64,000 bases of DNA from Klugiella xanthotipulae. Lineage in GTDB: Bacteria; Actinomycetota; Actinomycetes; Actinomycetales; Microbacteriaceae. The notes under the pieces were generated by a model. That model saw only the letters and a program-made list of their open reading frames with translations, was not told where the DNA came from and did no database searches. The translations under genes were made by a program, and so were the position numbers. The stretch lies in the NCBI RefSeq assembly GCF_006716695.1, contig NZ_VFPN01000001.1, forward strand, positions 1,287,096-1,351,095, given 5' to 3'. Position 1 is the stretch's first letter; each line of letters begins with the position of its first letter. Below are positions 44,878-54,290 of this stretch, in pieces.

Positions 44878-45912
44878 TCACGCGGTTCCCGGCCCCACCC
44901 GCACCGCGATTCGCCCGCGCACCTGTCCGTTGGCGAATGCTCCCGCGCGGCTGAGTACCTCATCGAGCTCGATCTCGACAATAAATTGTCCGAGTGCCTC
45001 CTCGTCAAACGCGTCGGCCAGGTAGTCCCAGGCGCGCTGGCGCTGGCGGAGCGAGGCATCCACCGAGTTGATTCCCCGCAGGGTGACGGCGCGCAGGATG
45101 AACGGCATGACGGTCGCGGGGAGGTCAACGCCCTGGGCCAGGCCGCACGCCGTGACGATACCGTCGTAGCGGGTCTGGGCGAGCGCATTGGCGAGTGTGT
45201 GGCTGCCGACCGAGTCGATGACGGCCACCCAACGGGCCCGTTGCAGTGGGCGGTCGCCCGGCGCACCCAACTCGCTGCGGTCGATAACCGTGGTCGCGCC
45301 TAAGCGTCCCAGGTACTCGGCCTGCTCCGTCACGCGGCCGGTTGAGGCGACCACCTCGTAGCCCGCGTGGCGCAGGAGGGCGATGGCCACCGAGCCCACG
45401 CCGCCGGCGGCACCGGTGACGAGTACGGGGCCGTCATCCGGCGCTACTCCGTGGTCTATCACCGCGAGTACCGACAGGGCCGCGGTAAACCCGGCCGTAC
45501 CGAGGCCAGCGGCCCAGCGTGCGCTGCGCTCCTCCGGCAGGGCAACCAGGTGTTCCCCGCTCACGAGGGCGCGCTCGGCCAGTCCGCCGTGGTGCGTTTC
45601 ACCGAGTCCGGCTCCGTTCAGGATGACGCGGTCGCCCGCGACCCACGACCCGTGCTCGCTCTCGACCACCGTGCCCACGAGGTCAATACCGGGCACGAGC
45701 GGCAGGGTGCGGGCCACGCCGGGGCTGCCCGCGAGTGCCAGGGCATCCTTATAGTTGAGGCTCGAGTAGTCCACCGCCACCCACACATCGCCGCCGTGAA
45801 CGCTCAACTGGGCCGCCGTCAGCTCGGCCAGTCGGGTCGTCGTCTCGGGTGTATCCTCCGGGCTACCCGGTGTTTTATCGACGTACAGGGCGCGGTAGGT
45901 GGGCTTGGTCAT
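44878..45912 (-). CDS. acuI: Acryloyl-CoA reductase-like MDR oxidoreductase (AcuI/YhdH family)
   Basis: A 344-aa zinc-free medium-chain dehydrogenase/reductase with AAAGGA before its ATG (45910-45912). SSLNYKDALALAG and PGIDLVGTVVES are AcuI/YhdH signatures; the NADPH fold is TGAAGGVGSVAIALLRHAGYEVVASTG (about 158-184) and the end RVLNSVDA-type motif appears as LRGINSVDASLRQRQRAW. AcuI reduces toxic acryloyl-CoA to propionyl-CoA. It is the last gene of the minus-strand group running from trhO, 63 bases after the ABC permease, though a shared transcript is not certain. Confidence 0.88.
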   Translation of the reverse strand: MTKPTYRALYVDKTPGSPEDTPETTTRLAELTAAQLSVHGGDVWVAVDYSSLNYKDALALAGSPGVARTLPLVPGIDLVGTVVESEHGSWVAGDRVILNGAGLGETHHGGLAERALVSGEHLVALPEERSARWAAGLGTAGFTAALSVLAVIDHGVAPDDGPVLVTGAAGGVGSVAIALLRHAGYEVVASTGRVTEQAEYLGRLGATTVIDRSELGAPGDRPLQRARWVAVIDSVGSHTLANALAQTRYDGIVTACGLAQGVDLPATVMPFILRAVTLRGINSVDASLRQRQRAWDYLADAFDEEALGQFIVEIELDEVLSRAGAFANGQVRGRIAVRVGPGTA

Positions 45913-45975
45913 GGTGTCCTTTCGCCGCGCGTGCGGGGGTAGGTTATCGGTCGAATGGTGTGGGCCCGCAGGGAT

Positions 45976-46794
45976 CTAGGTGACGTCGCGTCGCCAACTC
46001 ACCAGGTACCCGGCGCATCCCGTGACAAGCGCGAGCCCCAGGAGCACGAGGGCACCCTGCCACCAGTCGAGGGTGTTCGTGGCCCCGCCGGTCATGGTGT
46101 AGAAGCTGGTACCCACGAGCGCGTCGCTCGCGGCTCCCGGCAGGAATGCGCCGATCCCGGCGCTCCACTCGGTGAGCGTGGCGGCGAAGCGCAGCAGCGG
46201 CTCGACAAACTGCGTGAATGCGAGTACGACCGCGATGACCGCGATCTGGCTCGGGATGAGCGCGCCCAGCCCCACGCCGATCGCGCCCCACAGGGCGAGG
46301 GCGAGCAGCATCCGCCCAATGAGTGCCCACGTGTCGGACTCGCCCAGCAGGGGGTCGGACCCGAAGAGCGCGAGGATACCCCCGCCAAGACCCACCGACG
46401 CTACCACCCCGAAGGCCCCCACGACGGCACCCCACAGGAACATCGTGATGGCCTTGGCCGTGAGAACCACGGCGCGGTTGGGTGTGGCCAAGAAGGTGGG
46501 GTTAACCGTCTTGTGGCGAAACTCCTGTGTGACCGAGACTGCGGCAAGAATGAGGGGGAAGACAAAACCGAGCGAGCTGGCAAACGAGTAGATCAGGGGC
46601 GGGTCGAGCGGGATGCCCTGCCCGCTGATCGCCTCGCTGTCCAGGAGGCCCGAGTCTGCCGCCCCCGCGATCCCCGCGAGGCTGGCGGCGGTGAACGCCA
46701 CGTAGACGAAGACGACCAGGCCGAGGATCCACCACAGGCGGGTGCTCGTTACCTTACGCATCTCCGAGCTTAGGGCTCCGATCAGGCTGTTCAT
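45976..46794 (-). CDS. ABC-2-type transporter permease
   Basis: A 272-aa membrane protein from the ATG at 46792-46794, overlapping the end of the ATPase gene by four bases. It has six hydrophobic helices: an N-terminal one (WWILGLVVFVYVAFTAASLAG), one after a 45-residue external loop (SFASSLGFVFPLILAAVSV), then VTQEFRHKTVNPTFLATPNR, the cytoplasmic coupling loop typical of ABC-2 permeases, and four more. A W-R-R-D end follows. Together with the adjacent ATPase it forms an exporter. Substrate is not evident. Confidence 0.88.
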   Translation of the reverse strand: MNSLIGALSSEMRKVTSTRLWWILGLVVFVYVAFTAASLAGIAGAADSGLLDSEAISGQGIPLDPPLIYSFASSLGFVFPLILAAVSVTQEFRHKTVNPTFLATPNRAVVLTAKAITMFLWGAVVGAFGVVASVGLGGGILALFGSDPLLGESDTWALIGRMLLALALWGAIGVGLGALIPSQIAVIAVVLAFTQFVEPLLRFAATLTEWSAGIGAFLPGAASDALVGTSFYTMTGGATNTLDWWQGALVLLGLALVTGCAGYLVSWRRDVT

Positions 46795-47693
46795 GAGAGA
46801 CCCCCGTCGTTGATCAGGGAGAGGAAAGTGTCTTCCAGTGTGGTCGCGTGTCGATGCAGCGAATGAAGTTCGACCCCGGCAACGAAGGCCGCGTGGCCAA
46901 CGGCTGCGGTATCTCCGCCGTTGACAATCGTGCCCTGTCGGCCCGCGTTGAACGTGAATCCGGCCGCGGTGAGCGCCGCGGCAAGGGCGGGCCGGTCGGG
47001 TCCGTCCACAATCACCCACGACGCGCTGCGGGCCTCCAACTCTGACAGCGAGCCCGAGTAGACGAGTGAACCGCGGCGGATGATGAGGGCCTCGTCAACC
47101 GTCTGCTGCACCTCGCCCAGCATGTGTGAACTGATGAGTACCGTGCGGCCCTCGCTGGCCAACTCGCGCAAGAATGTGCGGATCCAGCGGATGCCCTCCG
47201 GGTCGAGCCCGTTGATGGGCTCATCGAGGACCACCACGGCCGGATCGCCGAGCAGCGCGTAGGCGAGGCCGAGCCGCTGGCGCATTCCCAGCGAGTACCC
47301 GCCCACGCGTCGGTCGGCGGCATCTGTAAGCCCCACCTGGTCGAGCACCACCCCGATACGCGCGTTCGGGAGGCGCGCCGCTCGCGCGTACACGTCGAGG
47401 TGGTTGCGCCCGCTGCGCCCCGGATGGAAGCTGGCCGCCTCCAGCGCCGCCCCCACCGTGTGGAGGGGAGTGCTGAGGGAACGGTACGGGGTGCCGCCGA
47501 TTGTGGCGGTGCCGGTCGTCGCACCGACAAGCCCCAGCAGGATGCGCAGGGTTGTGGTCTTTCCGGCCCCGTTGGGCCCCAGGAATCCGGTGACCCGACC
47601 GGGCAGGACCGTGGCGGTGACATCATCTACCGCCGTCACCCCGCCAAACCTCTTGGTCACACCGTGAAACTCGATGGGTAAGCCGTCTGCCAT
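46791..47693 (-). CDS. ABC transporter ATP-binding protein
   Basis: A 300-aa ATPase from the ATG at 47691-47693 with AGGGGGA as ribosome site. Walker A is GPNGAGKT (39-46), the signature is YSLGMRQ (133-139), Walker B is VVVLDEP (153-159) and the switch histidine is in LISSHML. It powers the ABC-2 permease encoded by the overlapping next gene. A C-terminal regulatory region (about 215-300) follows, as in BcrA/DrrA-type exporters for antibiotics or lipids. Confidence 0.93.
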   Translation of the reverse strand: MADGLPIEFHGVTKRFGGVTAVDDVTATVLPGRVTGFLGPNGAGKTTTLRILLGLVGATTGTATIGGTPYRSLSTPLHTVGAALEAASFHPGRSGRNHLDVYARAARLPNARIGVVLDQVGLTDAADRRVGGYSLGMRQRLGLAYALLGDPAVVVLDEPINGLDPEGIRWIRTFLRELASEGRTVLISSHMLGEVQQTVDEALIIRRGSLVYSGSLSELEARSASWVIVDGPDRPALAAALTAAGFTFNAGRQGTIVNGGDTAAVGHAAFVAGVELHSLHRHATTLEDTFLSLINDGGLS

Positions 47694-47735
47694 AAAATCC
47701 CCCTGGGGACAGGTCGATAGTGGATCAGGTCGTGG

Positions 47736-48506
47736 TTAGTTTAGTGGCAGGGTGCTGCTCGGCACCCCACCCTCGCCGTAAATGTCCAGGGCAAGGTTAT
47801 GCAGTGCCGTGAGGGCCACCCGCTGTGAGAGCGGGCCGTAGGAGATCCGGCCCACACCGAGCGCCTCGTACTGGGAGGCGGTCGGCAGCCCCGGAAATCC
47901 GAGCACGCTGAGCTTTTGCGGCCCCAGTCCGGCCACCAGGGCCTCGGCAATGGCTGGGGTGATCGCCCCCGGCACAAACACCGTCGTGGCCCCGGCCTCC
48001 AGGTAGGCGTGCCCGCGCTCGATGGCGTCGGCGATGATGACCTCCTCGGGGCGGTCGCCGCCCAGGACAAACGCATCCGTGCGGGCGTTGAGAACAAAGT
48101 CGATGCCCTCGGCATGGCCTGCCGCGATGATGGCCTCCACAGTGGCGACAGCCTCGGAGAGTGGTACCAGGCGGTCCTCCACGTTAGCCCCCACCACCCC
48201 GGCCCCGATGGCGCGGCGCACGGTCTCGGCCGGGGCCCCGTATCCGTCATCGAGATCGGCGGTGACGGGCAGATCGGTTGTCGCGACGATGCGTTCCAGG
48301 GCCGCGATGGTGAGATCGAGGGGGAGCTTGCCGTCCTCGTATCCGTGGCTCGCGGCGATGGAGTGCCCGGCCGTGGCCAGCGCCTTCGTTTCGAAGAGGT
48401 CGCCGACAACGCGCGCGCTGATGGCATCCCATACATTGACAACGCGCAGAATTTCGGGGGCTTCGTGCAGCGCTCGCAGAGTGGCTGCCTTGTCATGAAT
48501 AGTCAT
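47736..48506 (-). CDS. Isocitrate lyase/PEP mutase superfamily protein
   Basis: A 256-aa barrel enzyme from the ATG at 48504-48506. VVNVWDAISARVV, ATAGHSIAASHGY and the metal/substrate motif TADLDDGYGAPAETVRRAI (about 82-100), plus ANVEDRL and LNARTDAFVLG, place it in the PEP mutase/isocitrate lyase superfamily, branch of small carboxyphosphonoenolpyruvate-mutase-like lyases. The active-site cysteine loop of true isocitrate or methylisocitrate lyase is not seen. Members cleave or rearrange C-C or C-P bonds of 2-oxo acids; the substrate here is unknown. Confidence 0.88.
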   Translation of the reverse strand: MTIHDKAATLRALHEAPEILRVVNVWDAISARVVGDLFETKALATAGHSIAASHGYEDGKLPLDLTIAALERIVATTDLPVTADLDDGYGAPAETVRRAIGAGVVGANVEDRLVPLSEAVATVEAIIAAGHAEGIDFVLNARTDAFVLGGDRPEEVIIADAIERGHAYLEAGATTVFVPGAITPAIAEALVAGLGPQKLSVLGFPGLPTASQYEALGVGRISYGPLSQRVALTALHNLALDIYGEGGVPSSTLPLN

Positions 48507-48608
48507 GCGGTCAGCTTAGGCAGCCCCACCGACAATAACCAGGGCGGGATGCTCGAATGACGTTTCTCTACGTGCGGGGATACGGTGACATCCCGAGGTC
48601 GGTTCCGG

Positions 48609-49562
48609 CTAGACGTGGTGGGCGGCGGCCCCGAGATGCTCGGCACACGTCGTTGTCGCCGCGTGTTCCGGGCACACCACGCGCTGCACGCGGCAGCTGG
48701 GCTCTGTGCAGTTGTGCATATTTTTGGTGGAGGTTGCGCAGACGTAGCAGCGACCGATGACTCGTGTATTGGCGCTGAAATCCAGTGAGACGCGGTTATC
48801 GAATACGTAGAGCGAGCCCTCCCACAGGCCCGAATCGCCAAACGTTTCGCCGTAGCGCACGATGCCGCCGTCGAGCTGGTAGACCTCGTCGAATCCGCGG
48901 TTTTTCATCAGACCACTCAACACCTCGCAGCGGATGCCCCCGGTGCAGTAGGTCACGACCGGCTTGTCCTTCAGATGATCGTACGCGCCGCTGTCAAGTT
49001 CGCGGATAAAATCGTGGGTTGTGGCGACCTCCGGCACGACTGCCCCCGTAAACTTGCCGATCTCGGCCTCAAACGCGTTGCGTCCGTCAAAAAAGACGAC
49101 CTCCTCGCCCTTCTCCGCGACGAGGTTGTGTAGTTCCTGCGGGGTGAGTTTAGCCGCCCCGCCGACAACGCCGGTGCTGTCCACGAGGAGCTCCTCTGGT
49201 GCACCAAAGCTCACGATCTCTTCCCGAACCTTCACGCTCAGTCTCGGGAAGTCGGTGCTGACCCGCCACGGAGCCTGTCGGTTGCGCCCGTGTAGCTTCT
49301 GCTCGGGTTCGGGCAGGAACCCGGATCCAGTGCTCCACTTCTCGTCCAGGTGACGGAACGCGGGATGTTCCTGCGTGCGCCGCAGGTACAGCTTGCAGGC
49401 ATCCAGTTCGCCGCCGACCGTGCCGTTCATCCCATCCTTCGAGATGATGATGCGCCCGCGCAGCCCGAGCGAATCGCACAGCTCTCGCTGCCAGAGACGG
49501 ATGGCCTCGGGGTCGGCGAGGGGTGTAAATACGTAGTAAAGCAGGATCTTGGGAACAGCCAT
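48609..49562 (-). CDS. trhO: tRNA uridine(34) hydroxylase, rhodanese type
   Basis: A 317-aa protein from the ATG at 49560-49562; the 120-residue in-frame extension covers the divergent promoter and was rejected. TrhO hydroxylates uridine 34 of certain tRNAs (ho5U34) using O2. The N-terminal UPF0176 domain (about 5-105, [24 protein letters not shown]) precedes a rhodanese domain with C206 in [10 protein letters not shown]. The C-terminus has a cysteine-rich, probably zinc-binding tail ([34 protein letters not shown]) usual for this family. It is divergent from a thioesterase gene by 48 bp. Confidence 0.95.
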   Translation of the reverse strand: MAVPKILLYYVFTPLADPEAIRLWQRELCDSLGLRGRIIISKDGMNGTVGGELDACKLYLRRTQEHPAFRHLDEKWSTGSGFLPEPEQKLHGRNRQAPWRVSTDFPRLSVKVREEIVSFGAPEELLVDSTGVVGGAAKLTPQELHNLVAEKGEEVVFFDGRNAFEAEIGKFTGAVVPEVATTHDFIRELDSGAYDHLKDKPVVTYCTGGIRCEVLSGLMKNRGFDEVYQLDGGIVRYGETFGDSGLWEGSLYVFDNRVSLDFSANTRVIGRCYVCATSTKNMHNCTEPSCRVQRVVCPEHAATTTCAEHLGAAAHHV

Positions 49563-49610
49563 AGCGCCGATTTTACGCGGTGTCGGTGGGTCCGCGTATC
49601 CTTGTGCCCT

Positions 49611-50159
49611 ATGAACATGATTCTCCGGCTGCTGCTGCTCACGCTTCGCTCCCGTCGCGGCCCGCGCCTGGGGCCCTGGGACCTGACGCGCACACGTTTC
49701 CGGGTGAAGCTCACCGATCTGGACATCCTGCACCACATGAATAACGGTCGGTACCTCTCGATCATGGACCTGGGCCGACAAGACCTGATGATTCGGTCGG
49801 GGATGTGGCGGAGACTCGGCGAGCTCGGCTGGTACCCCGTGGTGGTGGGTCAAACCATTTCGTACCGGAAGTCGCTCACCCTGGGCCAGGTTTTTGTGGT
49901 CGAGACGCGCATTGTGGGTCACGATGTGAAATCGTTCTACCTGGAGCAGCGTTTTGTGGTCCGCGGTGAGATCTACGCGCGTGCGTTTGTGCGGGCGCGG
50001 TTTCTCAAGAAAACGGGGGGCACGCTCACCGCCGCCGAGGTGGTCGAGGGGTTGGGGGTTGCCGATATCCCTGAGGGTCGGATGCCGCAGTGGGTTCAGG
50101 ACTGGTCGGACGCCTCAACCCTGCCCCCGACGCGCGCGGCTGCCCCGTCGGAGTGGTAG
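49611..50159 (+). CDS. Hotdog-fold acyl-CoA thioesterase (4HBT type)
   Basis: A 182-aa protein from the ATG at 49611. [23 protein letters not shown] (33-55) is the 4-hydroxybenzoyl-CoA thioesterase motif, with the catalytic acid in [11 protein letters not shown], followed by [20 protein letters not shown]. There is no clear ribosome site; TATCCT at 49597-49602 is eight bases before the ATG, so the message may be leaderless. It hydrolyses a small acyl- or aroyl-CoA. It is divergent from trhO and precedes the convergent end of paaK by 82 bp. Confidence 0.86.
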   Translation: MNMILRLLLLTLRSRRGPRLGPWDLTRTRFRVKLTDLDILHHMNNGRYLSIMDLGRQDLMIRSGMWRRLGELGWYPVVVGQTISYRKSLTLGQVFVVETRIVGHDVKSFYLEQRFVVRGEIYARAFVRARFLKKTGGTLTAAEVVEGLGVADIPEGRMPQWVQDWSDASTLPPTRAAAPSEW

Positions 50160-50240
50160 ACGGGGCTGAACGGGTCTTCTAGCGTATGAGCGTGTGACCC
50201 GGAACTCCCACCACACCCGCCACCAGCGCTCGCGCGGCCC

Positions 50241-51560
50241 TTACCGCAGGTCCCGAACCCGGTTCAGCTTCCCCGCGCTGCGCTCCAGCACGCCGGGCTC
50301 CTCCACGCACACCGTCACCGAGGTGCCAATCTGCTCCTTCACCTTGTGTACGAGTTGCCGACCGGCCTCCTCGCACTCGCTCCCGGTTGCTGAGCTGCGG
50401 CGTTCGATGCGCACCAGCAGCTCATCCATGCGGTGCGGTCGGGTCAGTTCCAGGACAAAGTGGGGGGAGAAGGGGGTGAGGTTGAGCACAATTTCTTCGA
50501 TCTGCGTGGGGAAGAGGTTCACCCCGCGCACGATCAGCATGTCGTCGTTGCGGCCGGTGATTTTTTCGATGCGGCGCATTCCCGGTCGGGCGGTGCCGGG
50601 GAGGAGGCGGCTAAGGTCGCGCGTGCGGTACCGGATGACCGGGAAGGCCTCCTTGGTGAGCGAGGTGAAGACCAACTCGCCCAGCTCACCGTCGGCGATG
50701 CCGCGCCCGGTCTCACCGTCAATAATCTCGGGCAGGAAGTGGTCCTCCCAGATGTGCGGCCCGTCCTTCGACTCCAGGCACTCGCTGCCCACGCCCGGCC
50801 CCATCACCTCGCTCAACCCGTAAATGTCGAGGGCATCGAGATCGAGGCGCTGCTCCAGTTCGGTCCGCATCTGGTTGGTCCACGGTTCGGCCCCCAGCAC
50901 GGCGGTTTTCAGGCTCGTGGCGCGCGCGTCGATGCCGGACTGGGCCATCGCGTCCGCAATTGTGAGCAGGTAGGTGGGGGTGCACATGATGACATCGGGC
51001 TCAAAGTCTTGGATGATCTGGATCTGCCGTGTCGTCTGCCCGCCCGACACCGGGATTACCGTGGCCCCCACCGCCTCAATTCCGGAGTGCGCCCCCAGAC
51101 CGCCGGTGAACAGGCCGTACCCGTAGGCGTTGTGTACCTTCATTCCGGGGCGCACGCCCGCGGCTCGCAGCGAGCGGGCGACGAGGCCCGACCAGATGTC
51201 GAGATCGCCGGAGGTGTAGCCCACAACGGTCGGTCGTCCGGTGGTGCCGGAGGAGGCGTGGATGCGCGCCACCCGTTCCATCGGTACCGCAAACATCCCA
51301 AACGGGTAGGTCTGGCGGAGGTCCTCCTTGGTGGTGAAGGGTAACTTCTCGACATCCTCCAGGCTGCGGATGTCGTCGGGGTGCACCCCCGCCTCGTCAA
51401 ACTTGCGGGTGTACAGGGGAACGTTGGCGTACGCGTGGCGCACGGTCTGTTGTAGGCCCGAGAGTTGTACCTCCCGGATCTCGTCGCGGGAGAGGCGCTC
51501 GTTGGCGTCGAGCTCGTCGCGCGTGGGGGCGTGAAGTCGGGATGCTGTCGTCAGTGACAC
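50241..51560 (-). CDS. paaK: Phenylacetate-CoA ligase
   Basis: A 439-aa adenylate-forming ligase from the GTG at 51558-51560 (AGGAGG six bases upstream). It converts phenylacetate, ATP and CoA to phenylacetyl-CoA, the first step of the pathway. ASSGTTGRPTVVGYT is the P-loop, GYGLFTGGLGAHSGIEAVGAT and DIYGLSEVMGPGVGSEC are PaaK-type motifs, GRNDDMLIVRGVN follows, and the catalytic lysine is in SAGKLNRV near the end. Length is normal for the family. It is in an operon with paaI (26 bp apart), divergent from paaABCDE. Confidence 0.97.
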   Translation of the reverse strand: MSLTTASRLHAPTRDELDANERLSRDEIREVQLSGLQQTVRHAYANVPLYTRKFDEAGVHPDDIRSLEDVEKLPFTTKEDLRQTYPFGMFAVPMERVARIHASSGTTGRPTVVGYTSGDLDIWSGLVARSLRAAGVRPGMKVHNAYGYGLFTGGLGAHSGIEAVGATVIPVSGGQTTRQIQIIQDFEPDVIMCTPTYLLTIADAMAQSGIDARATSLKTAVLGAEPWTNQMRTELEQRLDLDALDIYGLSEVMGPGVGSECLESKDGPHIWEDHFLPEIIDGETGRGIADGELGELVFTSLTKEAFPVIRYRTRDLSRLLPGTARPGMRRIEKITGRNDDMLIVRGVNLFPTQIEEIVLNLTPFSPHFVLELTRPHRMDELLVRIERRSSATGSECEEAGRQLVHKVKEQIGTSVTVCVEEPGVLERSAGKLNRVRDLR

Positions 51561-51586
51561 GGTTTTCCTCCTGGAAGGGGCGAAGG

Positions 51587-52009
51587 TCAGGCTGTGGTGG
51601 GGGTGGACATGGTGGTGGTTCGGCTGCGGCCGCGGAATTCGGCGACAACGTCACCGGTCTCGTCGGTGACCCGCACGTCATAGATTCCGGAGCGTCCGCG
51701 CTGAACGCGGACCTCGGCCGTTGCGGTGAGTGTCTGTCCCTTTCGTGTGGCCTTGAGGAACGTGATGTCGGCACCGGCGGCGAGTGTCACATTGTCGTTG
51801 AGGTTGCAGGCGATGGCAAACGCCGTGTCGGCGAGGGTGAAGACGTAGCCGCCGTGGGTGACGTCGAAGCCGTTAATCATGTCGTCCCGGATAGGCATTG
51901 AAATTGAGACGTTCCCGGGAGTATAGCCGTGAACCGTGATACCGAGTGCGGCGGTGGCCCGGTCGCGGGCGATCATTTTCTGGTTGGCGTCATGGGTAAC
52001 GTCTGTCAT
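51587..52009 (-). CDS. paaI: Hydroxyphenylacetyl-CoA thioesterase
   Basis: A 140-aa hotdog thioesterase from the ATG at 52007-52009 (GAGGAG ribosome site). MINGFDVTHGGYVFTLADTAFAIACN (44-69) holds the HGG motif with the aspartate in LADTAF, as in PaaI, which hydrolyses dead-end ring-hydroxylated phenylacetyl-CoA products and frees CoA. It is divergent from paaA with the operator between them, and upstream of paaK. Confidence 0.93.
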   Translation of the reverse strand: MTDVTHDANQKMIARDRATAALGITVHGYTPGNVSISMPIRDDMINGFDVTHGGYVFTLADTAFAIACNLNDNVTLAAGADITFLKATRKGQTLTATAEVRVQRGRSGIYDVRVTDETGDVVAEFRGRSRTTTMSTPTTA

Positions 52010-52083
52010 GGGTTCTCCTCGTTGAGTTCCGTGTGCGACCGGTGGCTGATGGTGCGTCATTACCGGATCCTGTGGAAAGATCA

Positions 52084-52103
52084 TATACTAACTGAACGAT
52101 CGG
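52084..52103 (+). promoter_or_regulatory. paaA promoter -10 (TATACT) and PaaR-type operator
   Basis: TATACT at 52084-52089 is a good -10 box. CTGAACGATCGG at 52092-52103 lies just downstream, over the expected transcription start, and matches in 10 of 12 bases a perfect palindrome in front of paaJ (60211-60222). A repressor bound here would block both divergent promoters. Confidence 0.65.
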
Positions 52104-52133
52104 TTGGTAAATTCACGAAACCAGGAGTCAACG

Positions 52134-53114
52134 ATGACCATTTCTCTCCCCACCCGCCCCATCGGGGGTGACATCTCCGCGGAGGAACAGCAGTTCAACG
52201 ACCTCATCGCCCAGGACTCGCGCATTGAACCGCGCGACTGGATGCCTGAGGCGTACCGCAAGACCCTCATCCGCCAGATTGCACAGCACGCACACTCCGA
52301 AATTATCGGGATGCAGCCGGAATCCAACTGGATTCTGCGCGCCCCGAGCCTCAAACGCAAAGCGATCCTGATCGCCAAGGTGCAGGATGAGGCGGGCCAC
52401 GGTCTCTACCTCTACTCCGCCGCGCAGACGCTCGGCGTTGGCCGCGACGAGATGACCGAGCAACTCATTGCGGGTACGGCACGCTACTCATCCATCTTCA
52501 ACTATGCGACCCCCACCTGGGCCGACATGGGCTCCATCGGGTGGCTGGTGGATGGTGCGGCCATCTGCAACCAGGTTCCCCTGTGTCGCGCATCCTACGG
52601 CCCATACGGCCGCGCGATGGTGCGCATCTGTAAAGAGGAATCCTTTCACCAGCGGCAGGGCTTCGAGATCCTGCTGGAACTGATGAACGGCACCCCGGAG
52701 CAGCGCCAGATGGCCCAGGAATCCGTCAACCGCTGGTACTGGCCCGCGCTCATGATGTTCGGCCCGCCCGACGACGACTCACCCAACTCGGCACGATCTA
52801 TGGCGTGGAAAATCAAGCGCTTTTCAAACGACGAGTTGCGTCGACGTTTCGTGGGGATGCTCGTGCCGCAGGCCGAGGTGCTGGGGCTCACCCTGCCCGA
52901 CCCCGACCTGACATGGAACGAAGAGAAGCAGGCCTACGACATGGGCCAGCCCGACTGGGACGAGTTCCACGAGGTACTCGCCGGCCGGGGCCAGATGAAC
53001 GCCCAGCGGATGCAGCGCCGACGCGATGCCCACGACGAGGGCGCGTGGGTACGGGAGGCGGCGGCGGCCTACGCCGCACGACAGTCAGCAACAACAGAAA
53101 GGGTGGTGGCCTGA
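52134..53114 (+). CDS. paaA: 1,2-phenylacetyl-CoA epoxidase, catalytic subunit A
   Basis: A 326-aa bacterial multicomponent monooxygenase alpha subunit from the ATG at 52134 (AGGAG eight bases upstream). PaaA carries the diiron centre that inserts one oxygen atom into the aromatic ring of phenylacetyl-CoA. The iron-binding helices are visible in [20 protein letters not shown] and in [16 protein letters not shown] with Glu and His ligands. [26 protein letters not shown] is typical. The stop overlaps the paaB start (TGATG). It heads the paaABCDE-G transcription unit. Confidence 0.97.
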   Translation: MTISLPTRPIGGDISAEEQQFNDLIAQDSRIEPRDWMPEAYRKTLIRQIAQHAHSEIIGMQPESNWILRAPSLKRKAILIAKVQDEAGHGLYLYSAAQTLGVGRDEMTEQLIAGTARYSSIFNYATPTWADMGSIGWLVDGAAICNQVPLCRASYGPYGRAMVRICKEESFHQRQGFEILLELMNGTPEQRQMAQESVNRWYWPALMMFGPPDDDSPNSARSMAWKIKRFSNDELRRRFVGMLVPQAEVLGLTLPDPDLTWNEEKQAYDMGQPDWDEFHEVLAGRGQMNAQRMQRRRDAHDEGAWVREAAAAYAARQSATTERVVA

Positions 53115-53419
53115 TGTCCACACCGGGTGTAACAAGCAACGAAGTGTGGCCCCTCTGGGAGGTCTTCGTGCGGGGAAGTCGCGGCATGAGTCACGTACAC
53201 GTGGGCTCGCTGCACGCCCCCGACGCGACAATGGCGGTGCGCAACGCACGCGACCTGTATACCCGACGCAACGAGGGGGTCTCCATCTGGGTCACCCCCG
53301 CGGATGCGATCACCACGAGCGACCCGGACGCCAAGGGCGCATTCTTCGAGTCCCCCGCGGGTAAGAACTACCGGCACGCCATCTACTACACGCGCAGTGA
53401 GGGGGTGAAGCACCTATGA
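53114..53419 (+). CDS. paaB: 1,2-phenylacetyl-CoA epoxidase subunit B
   Basis: A 101-aa protein from the ATG at 53114, overlapping the paaA stop. WPLWEVFVRGSRGMSHVHVGSLHA and ALQNARDLYTRR-type sequence (here AVRNARDLYTRRNEGVSIWV) define PaaB, a small structural subunit that bridges PaaAC units and is required for activity. It overlaps paaC (ATGA). Confidence 0.96.
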   Translation: MSTPGVTSNEVWPLWEVFVRGSRGMSHVHVGSLHAPDATMAVRNARDLYTRRNEGVSIWVTPADAITTSDPDAKGAFFESPAGKNYRHAIYYTRSEGVKHL

Positions 53420-54288
53420 GCACCACAACCGGAACACCACCCGCAGCCGGTGACACCACGGCGGCGACCCTCACGAGTGACGAGCACGGCAACATCGAAC
53501 TGGGCAAGCTCACCCTCGCAGCCGAGGTCATCGGGCAGGGCACCGTTGCCCCACCCGCGGTGGCCGAGTACGCGCTGTGGCTGGGCGACGATGCGCTCGT
53601 TCTCGCCCAAAACCTGGGCTGGTGGATCTCCCGGGCACCCGAGCTGGAGGAAGACATCGCGATCGGCAATATTGCGCTCGACCTGATCGGGCATGCGCGC
53701 TCGTTCCTGTCGTACGCGGGGTCGGCATCCGGCCGCACCGAAGACGAGATGGCGTATTTTCGCGGCGAGGAGGAGTACCGCTCGGCCCAGCTTTTTGAGC
53801 AGGCCAACGGCGACTTTGCCCACACGATAGCCCGCAACTTTATTGCGGGCTGCTTCCAGCACGCCCTCTACGAGCGCCTGCAGGGCTCCCACGATGAGAC
53901 GCTCGCGGCGATTGCCGCCAAGTCGATCAAGGAGGTGGACTACCACGTGGACCACGCGACCCAGTGGGTGCTGCGGCTCGCGGGCGGCACCGCGAAGTCC
54001 CGCCGCCGCCTGATCGTGGGCTTCGCCGACGTCTGGCCCTACGTTGACGAGCTCTTCCGGGACGAACCACTCAACGACGAGTTGGCGGGTGTTGCCGTGC
54101 GGCAGTCTACCCTGCGCCCCGCCTTCGACACGAGGGTGGCCGCGGTGTTTGCCGAGGCAGAACTGGAGGTCCCCGTCGGCTTCACCGCCACGGGTGGCGG
54201 CCGAGTGGGAAAACACCACGAAACCCTCGGCCCGCTGCTCGCCGAGATGCAGGTGCTCGCCCGCCAGTTCCCCGGTGCGGCGTGGTAG
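53416..54288 (+). CDS. paaC: 1,2-phenylacetyl-CoA epoxidase subunit C
   Basis: A 290-aa ferritin-like structural subunit from the ATG at 53416. VAEYALWLGDDALVLAQNLGWWISRAPELEEDIAIGNIALDLIGHAR and KSIKEVDYHVDHATQWVLRLAGGT are PaaC hallmarks; it lacks an active diiron site in homologues and stabilises PaaA. The N-terminus has a 25-residue Thr/Ala-rich extension compared with E. coli PaaC. It overlaps paaB by ATGA and paaD follows after two bases. Confidence 0.96.
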   Translation: MSTTTGTPPAAGDTTAATLTSDEHGNIELGKLTLAAEVIGQGTVAPPAVAEYALWLGDDALVLAQNLGWWISRAPELEEDIAIGNIALDLIGHARSFLSYAGSASGRTEDEMAYFRGEEEYRSAQLFEQANGDFAHTIARNFIAGCFQHALYERLQGSHDETLAAIAAKSIKEVDYHVDHATQWVLRLAGGTAKSRRRLIVGFADVWPYVDELFRDEPLNDELAGVAVRQSTLRPAFDTRVAAVFAEAELEVPVGFTATGGGRVGKHHETLGPLLAEMQVLARQFPGAAW

Positions 54289-54290
54289 CC